A DNA stretch of 64,000 bases from Candidatus Dormiibacter spiritus (lineage in GTDB: Bacteria; Chloroflexota; Dormibacteria; Dormibacterales; Dormibacteraceae), in contig QHBT01000064.1 of the NCBI GenBank assembly GCA_003244185.1, positions 25,437-89,436 on the forward strand, written 5' to 3'. The position numbers were made by a program, and so were the translations under genes. This document shows positions 1-7,663 of the stretch, in pieces. The notes beneath the pieces were generated by a model, which made no database searches, was not told where the DNA came from, and saw only the letters and a program-made list of their open reading frames with translations. Positions within the stretch are counted from its first letter, which is position 1; every line of letters begins with the position of its first letter.

Positions 1-522
1 GCCACGCCGGCCATCGCCGATCCCAACTTCGAGCGCACTGTGATCCTCCTGCTGGCCCACTCAGCCGAAGGCAGCCTGGGCGTGATCCTGAACCGGCCTT
101 CCCAGCTCACCGTCCATGAGATGGCGCCCGCCTGGAGTACTGTCTCGAGCGAGCCGGCGGTTATCTTCCTGGGCGGCCCGGTGTCTCCGGAGTCGGTCAT
201 CCATCTCGCTTTGGCCCGCGACGGCGAGGCGCCCGATGCGTGGCTGCCGTTGCTCGATCGGCTGGGTGTGGTGGACGCGAGCGCTGATCCCGAGCAGCTC
301 CGCCGGCCTCTGAGCCAAGCGCGAATCTTTCTGGGCTACGCCGGCTGGAGCCCCGGGCAGTTGAAAGAGGAGATCGACAGCGACGGCTGGTACGTCCTGC
401 CCGGCAGGCCGGCGGACGCCTTCTCCGGCCGGCCCGAGCTGCTCTGGAGCCGGGTCCTGCGCCGGCAGGGTGGCGAGCTGGCAATCGTCGCCACGTACCT
501 CTCCGACATCGAGCTGAACTGA
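1..522 (+). CDS. YqgE/AlgH family protein (5' partial)
   Basis: This is the C-terminal part of a YqgE/AlgH (UPF0301) protein. The reading frame is open from base 1 and begins inside the gene, so the true start lies upstream of the window. The family signature is visible: a DPNFERTVILL segment, then a GxxGVILNRPS motif at about residues 25-35 and a GGPVS motif near residue 60. Family members are about 185 residues, so only some 10-15 residues are missing. No enzymatic activity is established for the family; AlgH was linked genetically to alginate control in Pseudomonas. It ends 17 bp before a convergent crotonase gene. Confidence 0.9.
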   Translation, partial: ATPAIADPNFERTVILLLAHSAEGSLGVILNRPSQLTVHEMAPAWSTVSSEPAVIFLGGPVSPESVIHLALARDGEAPDAWLPLLDRLGVVDASADPEQLRRPLSQARIFLGYAGWSPGQLKEEIDSDGWYVLPGRPADAFSGRPELLWSRVLRRQGGELAIVATYLSDIELN

Positions 523-538
523 CAGAAACGAAGGAAGC

Positions 539-1342
539 TCAGACGCCCTGCCAGCGGGCCGGGCGCTTGGCGAAGAAGGCTTCCAGACCCTCCTTGAAGT
601 CGGCGCTCAGATAGGCCTCCACCACCAGGTCCGAGCCGCCCTCGGCGGGCATGAGCTGGGCGGCGATGCGGCGCAGCGCCAGCTTGGTGGTTCGCATGGT
701 GATGGGCGCGTGCCCAGCCAATGTGGCGGCGAGCTCCTCCGCCCGAGGCAGGAGGGCCGCCTCGTCAGCTGTCACCTCGCTCAAGAGGCCCGCCTGGAGG
801 CATTGCTGAGCGTCGAGCAGCTGCGCGGTCAGCAGAAGGTGTTTGGTCCGGGCCACACCCAGGATGGAGACGAGCCTGACGAAGTTGCCCATCGAGAGCG
901 TGTTGCCGAGAGTGCGGGCAATGGGCACACCCAGTCGGGTGCTGGGAGAGCCGAGGCGGAGATCGCAGGCGAGCGCCAGGGCGGCGCCGCCACCAGTGCA
1001 GGCGCCCTGGATGGCGGCCACCGTGGGGATCGGGATCGACTCGACGGCTGTCAAGACTGACTCGATACGTTCCTCGTAGGCGAGAGCGTCGGCAGCCGTC
1101 TTGAACTCGTGGAACTGGCTCATCTCCGTGCCCGCGGCAAACGCCTTGCCGCCCGCACCGCTCAGGACGAGCACCGTGAGCGAGCGGTCCTGGCCGGCCT
1201 CCTGGGCCACCTGCCGCAGCGCGTCGTACATGGCGAAAGTGATTGCGTTGCGGCGCTCCGGCCGGTTGAAGGTCAGCCAGCCGATCTCGCCCTGAGCGCC
1301 GCGCCGCTCGTAGAGCAAGTCACCGGCCGCCAGCTCAGTCAT
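539..1342 (-). CDS. enoyl-CoA hydratase/isomerase (crotonase) family protein
   Basis: A 267-residue crotonase-fold protein of normal length. The FNRPERRNA segment (25-33), an oxyanion-hole region near AAGTEM (69-74) and the GACTGGGAALALACD block (113-127) place it in the family. The two glutamates that do acid/base catalysis in classical enoyl-CoA hydratases are both replaced, by Ala121 after GGG and by Ile141 in the GVPI segment. A plain hydratase activity is therefore doubtful. Other crotonase reactions (isomerase, dehalogenase, thioesterase-type) remain possible. It stands alone, with no beta-oxidation neighbours. Start ATG at 1342. Confidence 0.85.
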   Translation of the reverse strand: MTELAAGDLLYERRGAQGEIGWLTFNRPERRNAITFAMYDALRQVAQEAGQDRSLTVLVLSGAGGKAFAAGTEMSQFHEFKTAADALAYEERIESVLTAVESIPIPTVAAIQGACTGGGAALALACDLRLGSPSTRLGVPIARTLGNTLSMGNFVRLVSILGVARTKHLLLTAQLLDAQQCLQAGLLSEVTADEAALLPRAEELAATLAGHAPITMRTTKLALRRIAAQLMPAEGGSDLVVEAYLSADFKEGLEAFFAKRPARWQGV

Positions 1343-1459
1343 GGCTTCAACCGTAGCAACCGGGGCAGGCGAGCCTCCTCAGCACTGCGCCCCACCAAGC
1401 CATGCTCCGCGCGAGGCAGCTGCCCGAGCCGCGTGGTCGTGATGCGCCACTAAGCGACG

Positions 1460-3601
1460 ATGGAAGGGATGGAGCCATCCCGCCGTCTCGCCGTGGCCTG
1501 GGGCGGCTTCGTCGCCCGCCACAAGTGGTACGTGCTGGCCGCTTGGCTGCTGCTGGTGTTGGGTTTGGCAGGCTTTGCCGCCTCGACGGCGCGCCAGCTC
1601 TCGCCGGCCGGGTTCGAGACCGACACCCAGGCCGCTCGGGCGGCGGATGTCCTGAAGGCCGAATTCCCAGAGCGGCGGGCGCCGGCGCTGGCAGTGGTCT
1701 TCCAATCGGACTCGGCAGCTCTGGAAGACGCCGCTTATAGCTCCCAGCTGGCGGCTTGGCGCCTCGACCTGGAGCGTCTCGCCGGGGAGACTTCGGCTCC
1801 CCAGAGCCCGACAGTGGTGGTCGGGCCGATTCCGAGCCAGGACCGGCGGACGGCTGCCCTGCTGCTGGAATCGAATGAACAGCCCGCTTACTTCCTGGCT
1901 GCAGCTCGGGAAGCGAGCGGCATCCACCATGAAGGGCCGGCCCGGGTGTTCATCGGCGGTTTTGCCGCCGTTTACAACAACTTCGTCATGCACTCCGAGC
2001 AGGATCTGGCGCAGTCGGAACGCCTCTCCGCTCCGCTCGCCCTGCTCCTGCTGCTCTTGGTGTTCGGCGGGGTGGTCGCCGGCGCGCTGCCTGTGCTGAC
2101 CGGGCTGGCCACCGTCACTGTGGCCCTGGCTCTGCTCGGCTTCGTAGCCCGGATTCACACGGTTTCGGTGTTCTCACTCAACGTCACCTCGGTGGTCGGC
2201 CTGGGGCTGGGCATCGACTACTCCCTGCTCGTCGTCAACCGCTTCCGCGAGCAGCTGCGGGCCGGCGCCGAACCCGAGGCGGCGGTCGCCAGGACGGTGG
2301 GCACAGCCGGTGTGGCCACTGTTGTATCGGGCGGAACGGTAGCGATCGGCTTTGGTGCCCTCATGCTCTCGCACCTCAACGTGCTGTGGTCGATCGGCCT
2401 CGGCGGCTCGCTGGTGGCTCTCGTCTCGGTCCTGGCGTCGCTGACCTTGATCCCGGCTCTCCTGGCGGTGTTCGGCGCCCGGGTCGACTCCCTGGCGCTG
2501 CCCTTCACGCGCAACCGCAGTTTGGCCGGGTTCTGGCGCGGTCTGGCCGGCAGCGTCATGCGCCGGCCGCTGGTCTTCATAGTCATCACGTTGGGAGTGA
2601 TCCTGCTGCTGGCGTCGCCCGCCCGCGCGCTCCGGCCCGGCGTGCTGGGCTCGGAGTCTCTGCCGCCTGACGACGGCGCTGTGCAGGCCCAGGCTCTCGG
2701 GGAGAACCGCTTGGGCTTCGCGCGGCAGCAGCCGGCCATTCTGGTCGCCCGCGGCGTGCGTGATCTGAAGCAGGCGCGAGAACTCGAGGCAGACGTCCGC
2801 AGCGCCGCCGGCGCCCAGCCAGTGACCGGGCCTGGGGACGTACCGCCCCAACAGTTGGGCCTGTACTTCAAACCTGGCTACGCGGTGTACGAGGTGAGCT
2901 CGCCGGGAGACGTCAACGACCCCAGCACGCACCTGTGGCTGGACAGGCTCCGAGGCGCCAGCTGGCCGCCCGGTGTGACAATGCTGATCGGCGGTGAGCC
3001 GGCGGCCTATCAGGACTTCCTGAACGTCCTGGCCGGCGATGTGCCGCTGGTGATCGGCGCGGTGCTGCTGCTCACCTTCCTATTGCTCGCGATCGCCTTC
3101 CGGTCGGTGGCGCTCCCGCTGAAAGCTGTGCTGATGAACCTGCTCTCGGTGGCCGCCGCGCTGGGCGTGCTGACCTGGGTCTTCCAGGAAGGGCATCTCG
3201 CGGCCCAGCTGCGCTTTCAGACCGCCGGCTTCACCGACGCCACGGTGCCTGTGATCATCTTCGCCGGGCTGTTCGGCCTCTCCATGGACTACGAGGTGTT
3301 CCTGCTCAGCCGAATTCGGGAGGAGTGGCTGAATGGCCGCTCGAACGCCGAGGCGGTGGCGGCCGGGATGGAGCGAACCGGCCAGGTGATCACCTCGGCG
3401 GCGTTGATCCTGGTTGCCGTAACGAGCACGCTGGCGCTGAGCCAGCTGTCTCTGAACAAGGGCTTCGGCCTGACGTTTGCGGTCGCCATCCTCCTTGACG
3501 CCACGCTGATCCGCCTGCTGCTTGTGCCGGCGATGATGAGGATCCTGGGGGACCTCAACTGGTGGCCCATGCGCCGACAGGCTCTGCGCCGAGCCACCTG
3601 A
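1460..3601 (+). CDS. MMPL/RND-type transporter
   Basis: A 713-residue member of the MMPL branch of the RND superfamily, which exports lipids or other hydrophobic compounds in Gram-positive-type bacteria. The usual two-fold architecture is visible: TM1 at about 25-45, an extracytoplasmic loop, a five-helix block (about 195-350), then a second half with TM7 near 370, another loop and a last block at 535-690. The conserved GLGIDYSLLVVNRFREQL and GLSMDYEVFLLSRIREEW segments carry the proton-relay aspartates. ATG at 1460 or a second in-frame ATG three codons later could start it. No regulator or substrate-synthesis gene is adjacent, so the substrate is unknown. Confidence 0.93.
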   Translation: MEGMEPSRRLAVAWGGFVARHKWYVLAAWLLLVLGLAGFAASTARQLSPAGFETDTQAARAADVLKAEFPERRAPALAVVFQSDSAALEDAAYSSQLAAWRLDLERLAGETSAPQSPTVVVGPIPSQDRRTAALLLESNEQPAYFLAAAREASGIHHEGPARVFIGGFAAVYNNFVMHSEQDLAQSERLSAPLALLLLLLVFGGVVAGALPVLTGLATVTVALALLGFVARIHTVSVFSLNVTSVVGLGLGIDYSLLVVNRFREQLRAGAEPEAAVARTVGTAGVATVVSGGTVAIGFGALMLSHLNVLWSIGLGGSLVALVSVLASLTLIPALLAVFGARVDSLALPFTRNRSLAGFWRGLAGSVMRRPLVFIVITLGVILLLASPARALRPGVLGSESLPPDDGAVQAQALGENRLGFARQQPAILVARGVRDLKQARELEADVRSAAGAQPVTGPGDVPPQQLGLYFKPGYAVYEVSSPGDVNDPSTHLWLDRLRGASWPPGVTMLIGGEPAAYQDFLNVLAGDVPLVIGAVLLLTFLLLAIAFRSVALPLKAVLMNLLSVAAALGVLTWVFQEGHLAAQLRFQTAGFTDATVPVIIFAGLFGLSMDYEVFLLSRIREEWLNGRSNAEAVAAGMERTGQVITSAALILVAVTSTLALSQLSLNKGFGLTFAVAILLDATLIRLLLVPAMMRILGDLNWWPMRRQALRRAT

Positions 3602-3649
3602 GAAGGCACACTTGAGCCGGTTGAGATTCCGGCAGCGAGAGTTGAAGGC

Positions 3650-4624
3650 TTGAGAAGCGAAATCCCCGCGCGGGTGAAGAGCCTGAGGGCAGTGGTGGTG
3701 CTCGGCAGCCTCAACACGGATTTCGTGCTCGGCGTGCCGCACCTGCCCCGGCCCGGGGAGACTGTGGCGGGCGGCTCGCTGGCCACTCACTCCGGCGGCA
3801 AGGGTGCCAACCAGGCAGTGGCAGCCGCGAAGCTGGGAGCCGCGGTGGCGATGGTCGGCCGGGTTGGCGACGACTCCTTCGGGTCCGGTCTCCGCGGCAG
3901 CTTGGCGGACGCGGGCGTCGACGTCGGCGGGGTGGAGGCCGACCCGGCGGCGGCCAGCGGGGCAGCGCTGATCCTGGTCGACCCCCAAGCTGAGAACGCA
4001 ATAGCCATAGCGCCGGGCGCCAACGCGCAGGTCGGGCAGGCGGATGTTGACCGTGCGCTGAGCCTTCTCAGCGCCGGTGATCTGCTGGTCCTGCAGCTCG
4101 AGATACCCCTGGCAGCGGTCGAGCACGCAGCCCGCCAGGCACACGAGCGAGGAGCTCGCGTGCTGCTCAACGCGGCTCCGGCGGCCTCGCTCAGTGACGA
4201 CCTGCTGCGCACTGTCGAGGTGCTGATCGTGAACGAGGATGAGGCTGGCTCGATCTCGGGCTTGGCGGGCGAGCAGGCCGGCCGCGAGCTCAGACGCCGG
4301 GGTGCCGGCGCCGTCATCACCACGCGGGGCAGCCAGGGCGTTGTAGTCGAAGACGAGCGCCGGATCGAGCTGCGGGCGCATAAGGTCACAGCTGTCGACA
4401 CCACTGCCGCTGGCGACGCCTTCGTCGGCGGCCTGGCCGCCGCCCTCGCTGCCGGGGCCGATCTGGCCACCGCTGCGCGACTGGGGAGCGCGGTGGCGGC
4501 CGTGGCAGTCACGCGGCCGGGCGCTCAGTCATCCCTGCCCGATCGGGAAGAGCTGCTCAGGGTCACTGGGCTGGACTGGGAAGCGGCCCTGGCCCAAGCC
4601 TTCACAGCAGCGCACAGCAGGTAA
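3650..4624 (+). CDS. rbsK: ribokinase (PfkB family)
   Basis: A PfkB-family sugar kinase best matched to ribokinase, ATP + ribose to ribose 5-phosphate. The first PfkB signature appears as GGKGANQAVAAAKLGA near residues 47-62, and the second as DTTAAGDAFVGGLAAAL near 248-264, containing the catalytic Asp of the GAGD-like loop. Substrate-binding NTDF follows the first strand. The longest frame starts at TTG 3650; an in-frame GTG at 3674 is an equally good start. It is followed on the same strand by a nucleoside hydrolase that releases ribose, so the pair forms a nucleoside salvage route. Confidence 0.9.
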   Translation: MRSEIPARVKSLRAVVVLGSLNTDFVLGVPHLPRPGETVAGGSLATHSGGKGANQAVAAAKLGAAVAMVGRVGDDSFGSGLRGSLADAGVDVGGVEADPAAASGAALILVDPQAENAIAIAPGANAQVGQADVDRALSLLSAGDLLVLQLEIPLAAVEHAARQAHERGARVLLNAAPAASLSDDLLRTVEVLIVNEDEAGSISGLAGEQAGRELRRRGAGAVITTRGSQGVVVEDERRIELRAHKVTAVDTTAAGDAFVGGLAAALAAGADLATAARLGSAVAAVAVTRPGAQSSLPDREELLRVTGLDWEAALAQAFTAAHSR

Positions 4625-4727
4625 GGAGGTACGCGCTCGTCTACCTCGTCATCACGTGCGCCGATGCTGCGGTGGACCATGCTCAATCGACGCTCCCTCG
4701 GCCGAGCCACCCTGGAGGTTCCTTTAG

Positions 4728-5660
4728 TTGCCTGACAAGCTGCCGGTCCTGCTCGACTGCGACACAGGCATCGACGATGCCCTGGCCATTCTGTACCTCG
4801 TGAACAGCGGCCTCTGCGATCTTGTCGCCGTGGGCAGCGTGCACGGCAACGTCACAGCGCTCACGGGTGCTCGGAACACGATCCGGGTCCTGGATGTGGC
4901 GGGGCTCTCGGGCATCCCGGTGGTCGTGGGGGCGGACCGGCCCCTGGCGCAGCCTGTCGACATCTCGGCCCACATCCACGGGGCAGACGGCCTGGGTAAC
5001 ACCAACCAACCGGCCCCCAGCGCCGACCCGGCTCAGGGAGAGGCGGCGCAGCAGATCATCCGCCTGGCGCGTGAGCGACCGGGTGAGCTGACCCTGCTGG
5101 CCATCGGGCCGCTGACCAACCTCGGTCTCGCGCTGCTGCTGGACCCCGACCTGGCCAAGCTGATACCCCACGTAGTGGTCATGGGCGGAGCGGCCATCGC
5201 ACCCGGCAATGTGACAACCCACGCTGAGGCGAATATCTGGCACGATCCGGAGGCGGCCAACCTTGTCTTCACAGCCGGGTGGCCGGTGACCATGGTGGGG
5301 CTCGACGTGACCATGAAGACGCTGCTTAGTGAGGCCGATCAGAAGCGCATCGAAGACTCCCAGCGCGACACTGCCCGTTTCTCCTGGGACATCCTTCAGT
5401 TCTATCTCGACCGCTACCAGGAGTTCATGGGTTTCCGCACCTGCGCCTTGCATGATCCGCTGGCCGCCGGCATAGCGCTTGAGCGTTCCTTCGCCACCTA
5501 CCGGAAGGCGGAGCTTCGGGTGGAGCTGCGGGGTGAGCACACGCGGGGCATGACTGTGGCCGACCTGCGCCCGGGCCGTCAGGCAGAGAGCCCTGTCGAA
5601 CTCGCTCTCCAAGTCGACGCGGAAGCCTTTCGAGAGAAGTTCCTGGACACGATCTGCTGA
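4728..5660 (+). CDS. inosine-uridine type nucleoside hydrolase
   Basis: A 310-residue nucleoside N-ribohydrolase that cleaves ribonucleosides to base and ribose. The calcium-binding aspartate cluster typical of the family is seen as LDCDTGIDDALAI at residues 9-21. The later blocks LTLLAIGPLTNLGLAL (about 116-131), VVMGGAA (147-153) and EANIWHDPEAA (162-172), followed by the HDPLA segment near 240, are also family signatures. The start is TTG 4728, chosen because GGAGG lies 8-14 bases upstream. Ribokinase sits directly before it, so freed ribose can be phosphorylated at once. Substrate preference between purine and pyrimidine nucleosides cannot be read from the sequence. Confidence 0.92.
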   Translation: MPDKLPVLLDCDTGIDDALAILYLVNSGLCDLVAVGSVHGNVTALTGARNTIRVLDVAGLSGIPVVVGADRPLAQPVDISAHIHGADGLGNTNQPAPSADPAQGEAAQQIIRLARERPGELTLLAIGPLTNLGLALLLDPDLAKLIPHVVVMGGAAIAPGNVTTHAEANIWHDPEAANLVFTAGWPVTMVGLDVTMKTLLSEADQKRIEDSQRDTARFSWDILQFYLDRYQEFMGFRTCALHDPLAAGIALERSFATYRKAELRVELRGEHTRGMTVADLRPGRQAESPVELALQVDAEAFREKFLDTIC

Positions 5661-5723
5661 GGGAGCCAGTCCTTCGGCGGCGGAGGTAGCTCATGGGCAG
5701 CCGGTTTCTCTGCAGCTGGGACG

Positions 5724-5753
5724 TTGTCATGGAGGGCTCCCGCTGGCTAAGCT
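5724..5753 (+). promoter_or_regulatory. putative promoter giving a leaderless transcript
   Basis: A -35-like TTGTCA (5724-5729) and a -10-like TAAGCT (5748-5753) are separated by 18 bp. The -10 hexamer ends exactly six bases before the ATG at 5760, where transcription would be expected to begin. No Shine-Dalgarno sequence precedes that ATG. This is a sequence-only inference. Confidence 0.45.
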
Positions 5754-5759
5754 CTGGCC

Positions 5760-6116
5760 ATGGCATCCGAAGCCGAGTTGAAGCAGCTTCTGACCCGCCT
5801 GCGGCGCGATGCTAGGGAGGCGGAGCGGTTCAGGGCTGAGCTGGCACGCTCACGCGAGCACTTGGCGGCAGCGGAAGCTGAGCTGCTGCAGCTCAAGGCG
5901 GCCGAGGCTCAAGTCCGAAGGAGCGCCGGTGACCTGCGCCGCGGCTTGGAGGAGGTGCTCCAAGTCGAGCACGGGAAGCGGCAGGACCGGCGGCTCGGCC
6001 GCGCCCAGCGCCTCGCCGGCCGGGCCCTGGCCCGAGCCGACAAGCCGGCGGCCGGCAGCCGCAGAGGCCAACGTGGGAGCCCCGACGGGGGTCGCTCCCA
6101 GCTGAAGACAGGCTGA
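5760..6116 (+). CDS. small coiled-coil protein of unknown function
   Basis: A 118-residue hydrophilic protein. Residues 1-70 form a heptad-like, Glu/Arg/Leu-rich helix that is very likely a coiled coil; the rest is basic and disordered. There is no signal peptide or membrane segment, and I do not recognise a family. It precedes a sortase by 34 bp and could share its transcript. A promoter-like hexamer six bases before the ATG suggests leaderless translation, which would explain the missing ribosome binding site. Coding status is plausible but not certain. Confidence 0.5.
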   Translation: MASEAELKQLLTRLRRDAREAERFRAELARSREHLAAAEAELLQLKAAEAQVRRSAGDLRRGLEEVLQVEHGKRQDRRLGRAQRLAGRALARADKPAAGSRRGQRGSPDGGRSQLKTG

Positions 6117-6150
6117 GCAGCCAACGTCGCCTGTACCATCGCCGCGGCCC

Positions 6151-6795
6151 ATGAACAGCACAACAGTCCTGCCCACGCGCGGGGGCCGACGCCAGCGCCG
6201 GTTGGGAGCGCGACGCCTCTTGGGGCTGGCGCTGTTGCTGGTCGGGCTGATCTTGCTCGGGCTGGCTGGCGGTGAATATCTGCAGGCCGCCAACGAACAG
6301 AGGCAGCTCGACACCCGCTGGAGCCAGATTCATGACACGGGCGTCACGCCGCCTCTCCCAGCCGGGCAGGTGCCGCCCGCCAATGATCGGGCGCAAGATG
6401 GCATCGCCTTTGCCATCCGGGTGCCGAAGTTCGATTATCGAGCGGCCATAGCGGAGGGTGTCAGTCTCAAGGTGCTGGCGGCCGGCCCGGGTCATTATCC
6501 GAGCACCCCCTGGCCGGGGCAGCACGGGAATGTAGGGGTCGCCGCTCACAACGTTTACTGGATCAAGTTTGGGGACCTGCAGCCTGGCGACGAGGTCATC
6601 CTGGAGACGCGCTGGGGGGACTACCACTACAGAGTCACAGAGCGCCAGATCGTGCAGCCCAACGACACCCGACCGCTGGCCCAGACGGGGCCGGACCGCA
6701 CCACTCTGACCACCTGTTGGCCGCTCTGGGCCGGCAGCTTGGCGCAGCAGCGCTTGGCGATCACCGCCGTGCAGACGGAGGCGCCACAGCGTTAG
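6151..6795 (+). CDS. sortase (class D/E-like)
   Basis: A 214-residue sortase, a membrane-anchored cysteine transpeptidase that joins sorted surface proteins to the cell wall or to each other. A single N-terminal TM helix (about 24-45) follows a basic stretch. The catalytic triad is readable: His in the GVAAHNVYW segment (near 126), Cys in TLTTCWPLWAG (near 190) and Arg in AQQRLAI (near 203). The TLTTC form fits classes D/E rather than A or B. A cysteine-peptidase-like protein starts 8 bp downstream. No LPxTG substrate is encoded immediately beside it. Confidence 0.85.
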   Translation: MNSTTVLPTRGGRRQRRLGARRLLGLALLLVGLILLGLAGGEYLQAANEQRQLDTRWSQIHDTGVTPPLPAGQVPPANDRAQDGIAFAIRVPKFDYRAAIAEGVSLKVLAAGPGHYPSTPWPGQHGNVGVAAHNVYWIKFGDLQPGDEVILETRWGDYHYRVTERQIVQPNDTRPLAQTGPDRTTLTTCWPLWAGSLAQQRLAITAVQTEAPQR

Positions 6796-6802
6796 AGCCG
6801 GC

Positions 6803-7348
6803 ATGCTGGACGATCCGGAATCTGTCTGGGTGGCGAACCGGGGCGGCGCCTGCACGGCGGCATCGGTGCTGGCGGCGCTGCGCTTACTGGGACTGAAATC
6901 CCCACTTGAGCTGGGCGAGGTCACGCTCGCTCTCGGCGCTCGTCAGCCCTTCGGCCCTCCTGTTCTTCTTGACTACTTCGGCTTGCCCGGGCGCAGAGCG
7001 CGCCTGGATCGCCGGATCGAGGCCTTGGCCGGTGAGCAAGGCCTTGCGGTCAGGGCCCTGACCCGGCCTACCCTCCCGGGGCTGCCGGTGCGGCCGGCGA
7101 AGGACGAGCTGCTGGTGGCCAACCTAGCCTGGGGCCAGGAGAGGCCAGGGGTGTATGGCTCCTGGGGCTGGAACATTCTGCGACCGCACACATACTCGAC
7201 CGGCGGCCACAGCGTGCTGCTCACGGCTGTGGAGGGGCGCCAGTGGCTCGTTTTAGATCCCAACCATGCCGGCCTTCAGCGCTGGCCCCGGCCGGGCGTC
7301 GCCGTAACCCTGACCAGGATTCACAGGGCTGCGAGATCGAGCCGCTAA
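6803..7348 (+). CDS. C39-like cysteine peptidase domain protein
   Basis: A 181-residue protein with a papain/C39-like arrangement of candidate catalytic residues: Cys in NRGGACTAAS (about residue 16), His in STGGHSVLLTAV (about 137) and Asp in VLDPNHAG (about 153). There is no ABC transporter domain, signal peptide or TM helix. It therefore resembles stand-alone C39-like peptidase proteins rather than bacteriocin exporters. It lies 8 bp after a sortase and is probably cotranscribed. The TAA stop is also the first part of repeat element A1. The target is unknown. Confidence 0.65.
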   Translation: MLDDPESVWVANRGGACTAASVLAALRLLGLKSPLELGEVTLALGARQPFGPPVLLDYFGLPGRRARLDRRIEALAGEQGLAVRALTRPTLPGLPVRPAKDELLVANLAWGQERPGVYGSWGWNILRPHTYSTGGHSVLLTAVEGRQWLVLDPNHAGLQRWPRPGVAVTLTRIHRAARSSR

Positions 7349-7663
7349 GCCCGCCGGGTCCCCGAGTAGCTAAGACGCTCTTGTTTGAGGTCGTCCTCCC
7401 CCCGCCCCGGGGGGAGGCAGCTGGGGGGCTTTGGATTGCAGGCTGGACCAGAGCCGCCATGTCGGTCCTGGGCTCTCGCCGCATCTCCTGGGCGCCCGAG
7501 AGGGGTTTGACGGACGGTGGACGCAAAGGTCTCACCGCAGGGCGGCGGGGGCAAGGCGGGCCGCTGACGCCCCCTCCGAGCCTTCCCCCGCGCCGCGGGG
7601 GGAGGACGCAAAAATGCCTGCTCGGCTTCTCAAGATCTCGGGACCGGGCGGCTTAGCCCGCCG
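7345..7663 (+). repeat. intergenic repeat element A, copy 1
   Basis: A roughly 315-bp element closely similar over its whole length to 13161-13480. The ends are inverted: a GGTCCCCGAG core on the left faces CTCGGGACC on the right. Outside the core, a copy-specific arm (CTAAGCCCGCC) faces GGGCGGCTTAG. A near-identical direct repeat (GCTAAGCCCGCCG / GCTTAGCCCGCCG) brackets it like a target duplication. Internal GC-rich hairpins include 7406-7426 and one around 7586-7607. The left edge is the stop codon of the peptidase gene, and the right edge encodes the tail of the methyltransferase on the other strand. It could be a MITE or a structured RNA; no transposase is present. Confidence 0.75.

Noticed and set aside
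1379..2158. 259-codon frame antisense to the MMPL gene
   Set aside because: Shadow of a well-supported transporter gene; no family features.
3080..4381. 433-codon frame antisense to the MMPL transporter and ribokinase
   Set aside because: It lies wholly opposite two clear genes, is rich in Arg/His/Gln/Pro as expected of antisense GC-rich frames, and shows no domain.
7243..7656. Long reading frame through repeat A1 as a protein gene
   Set aside because: It overlaps the C39-like gene in another frame, has low-complexity GC-driven composition, and copy 2 of the repeat does not keep the same frame.
7345..7663. Insertion sequence
   Set aside because: Terminal repeats and a flanking duplication are present but there is no transposase frame; at most a non-autonomous element.
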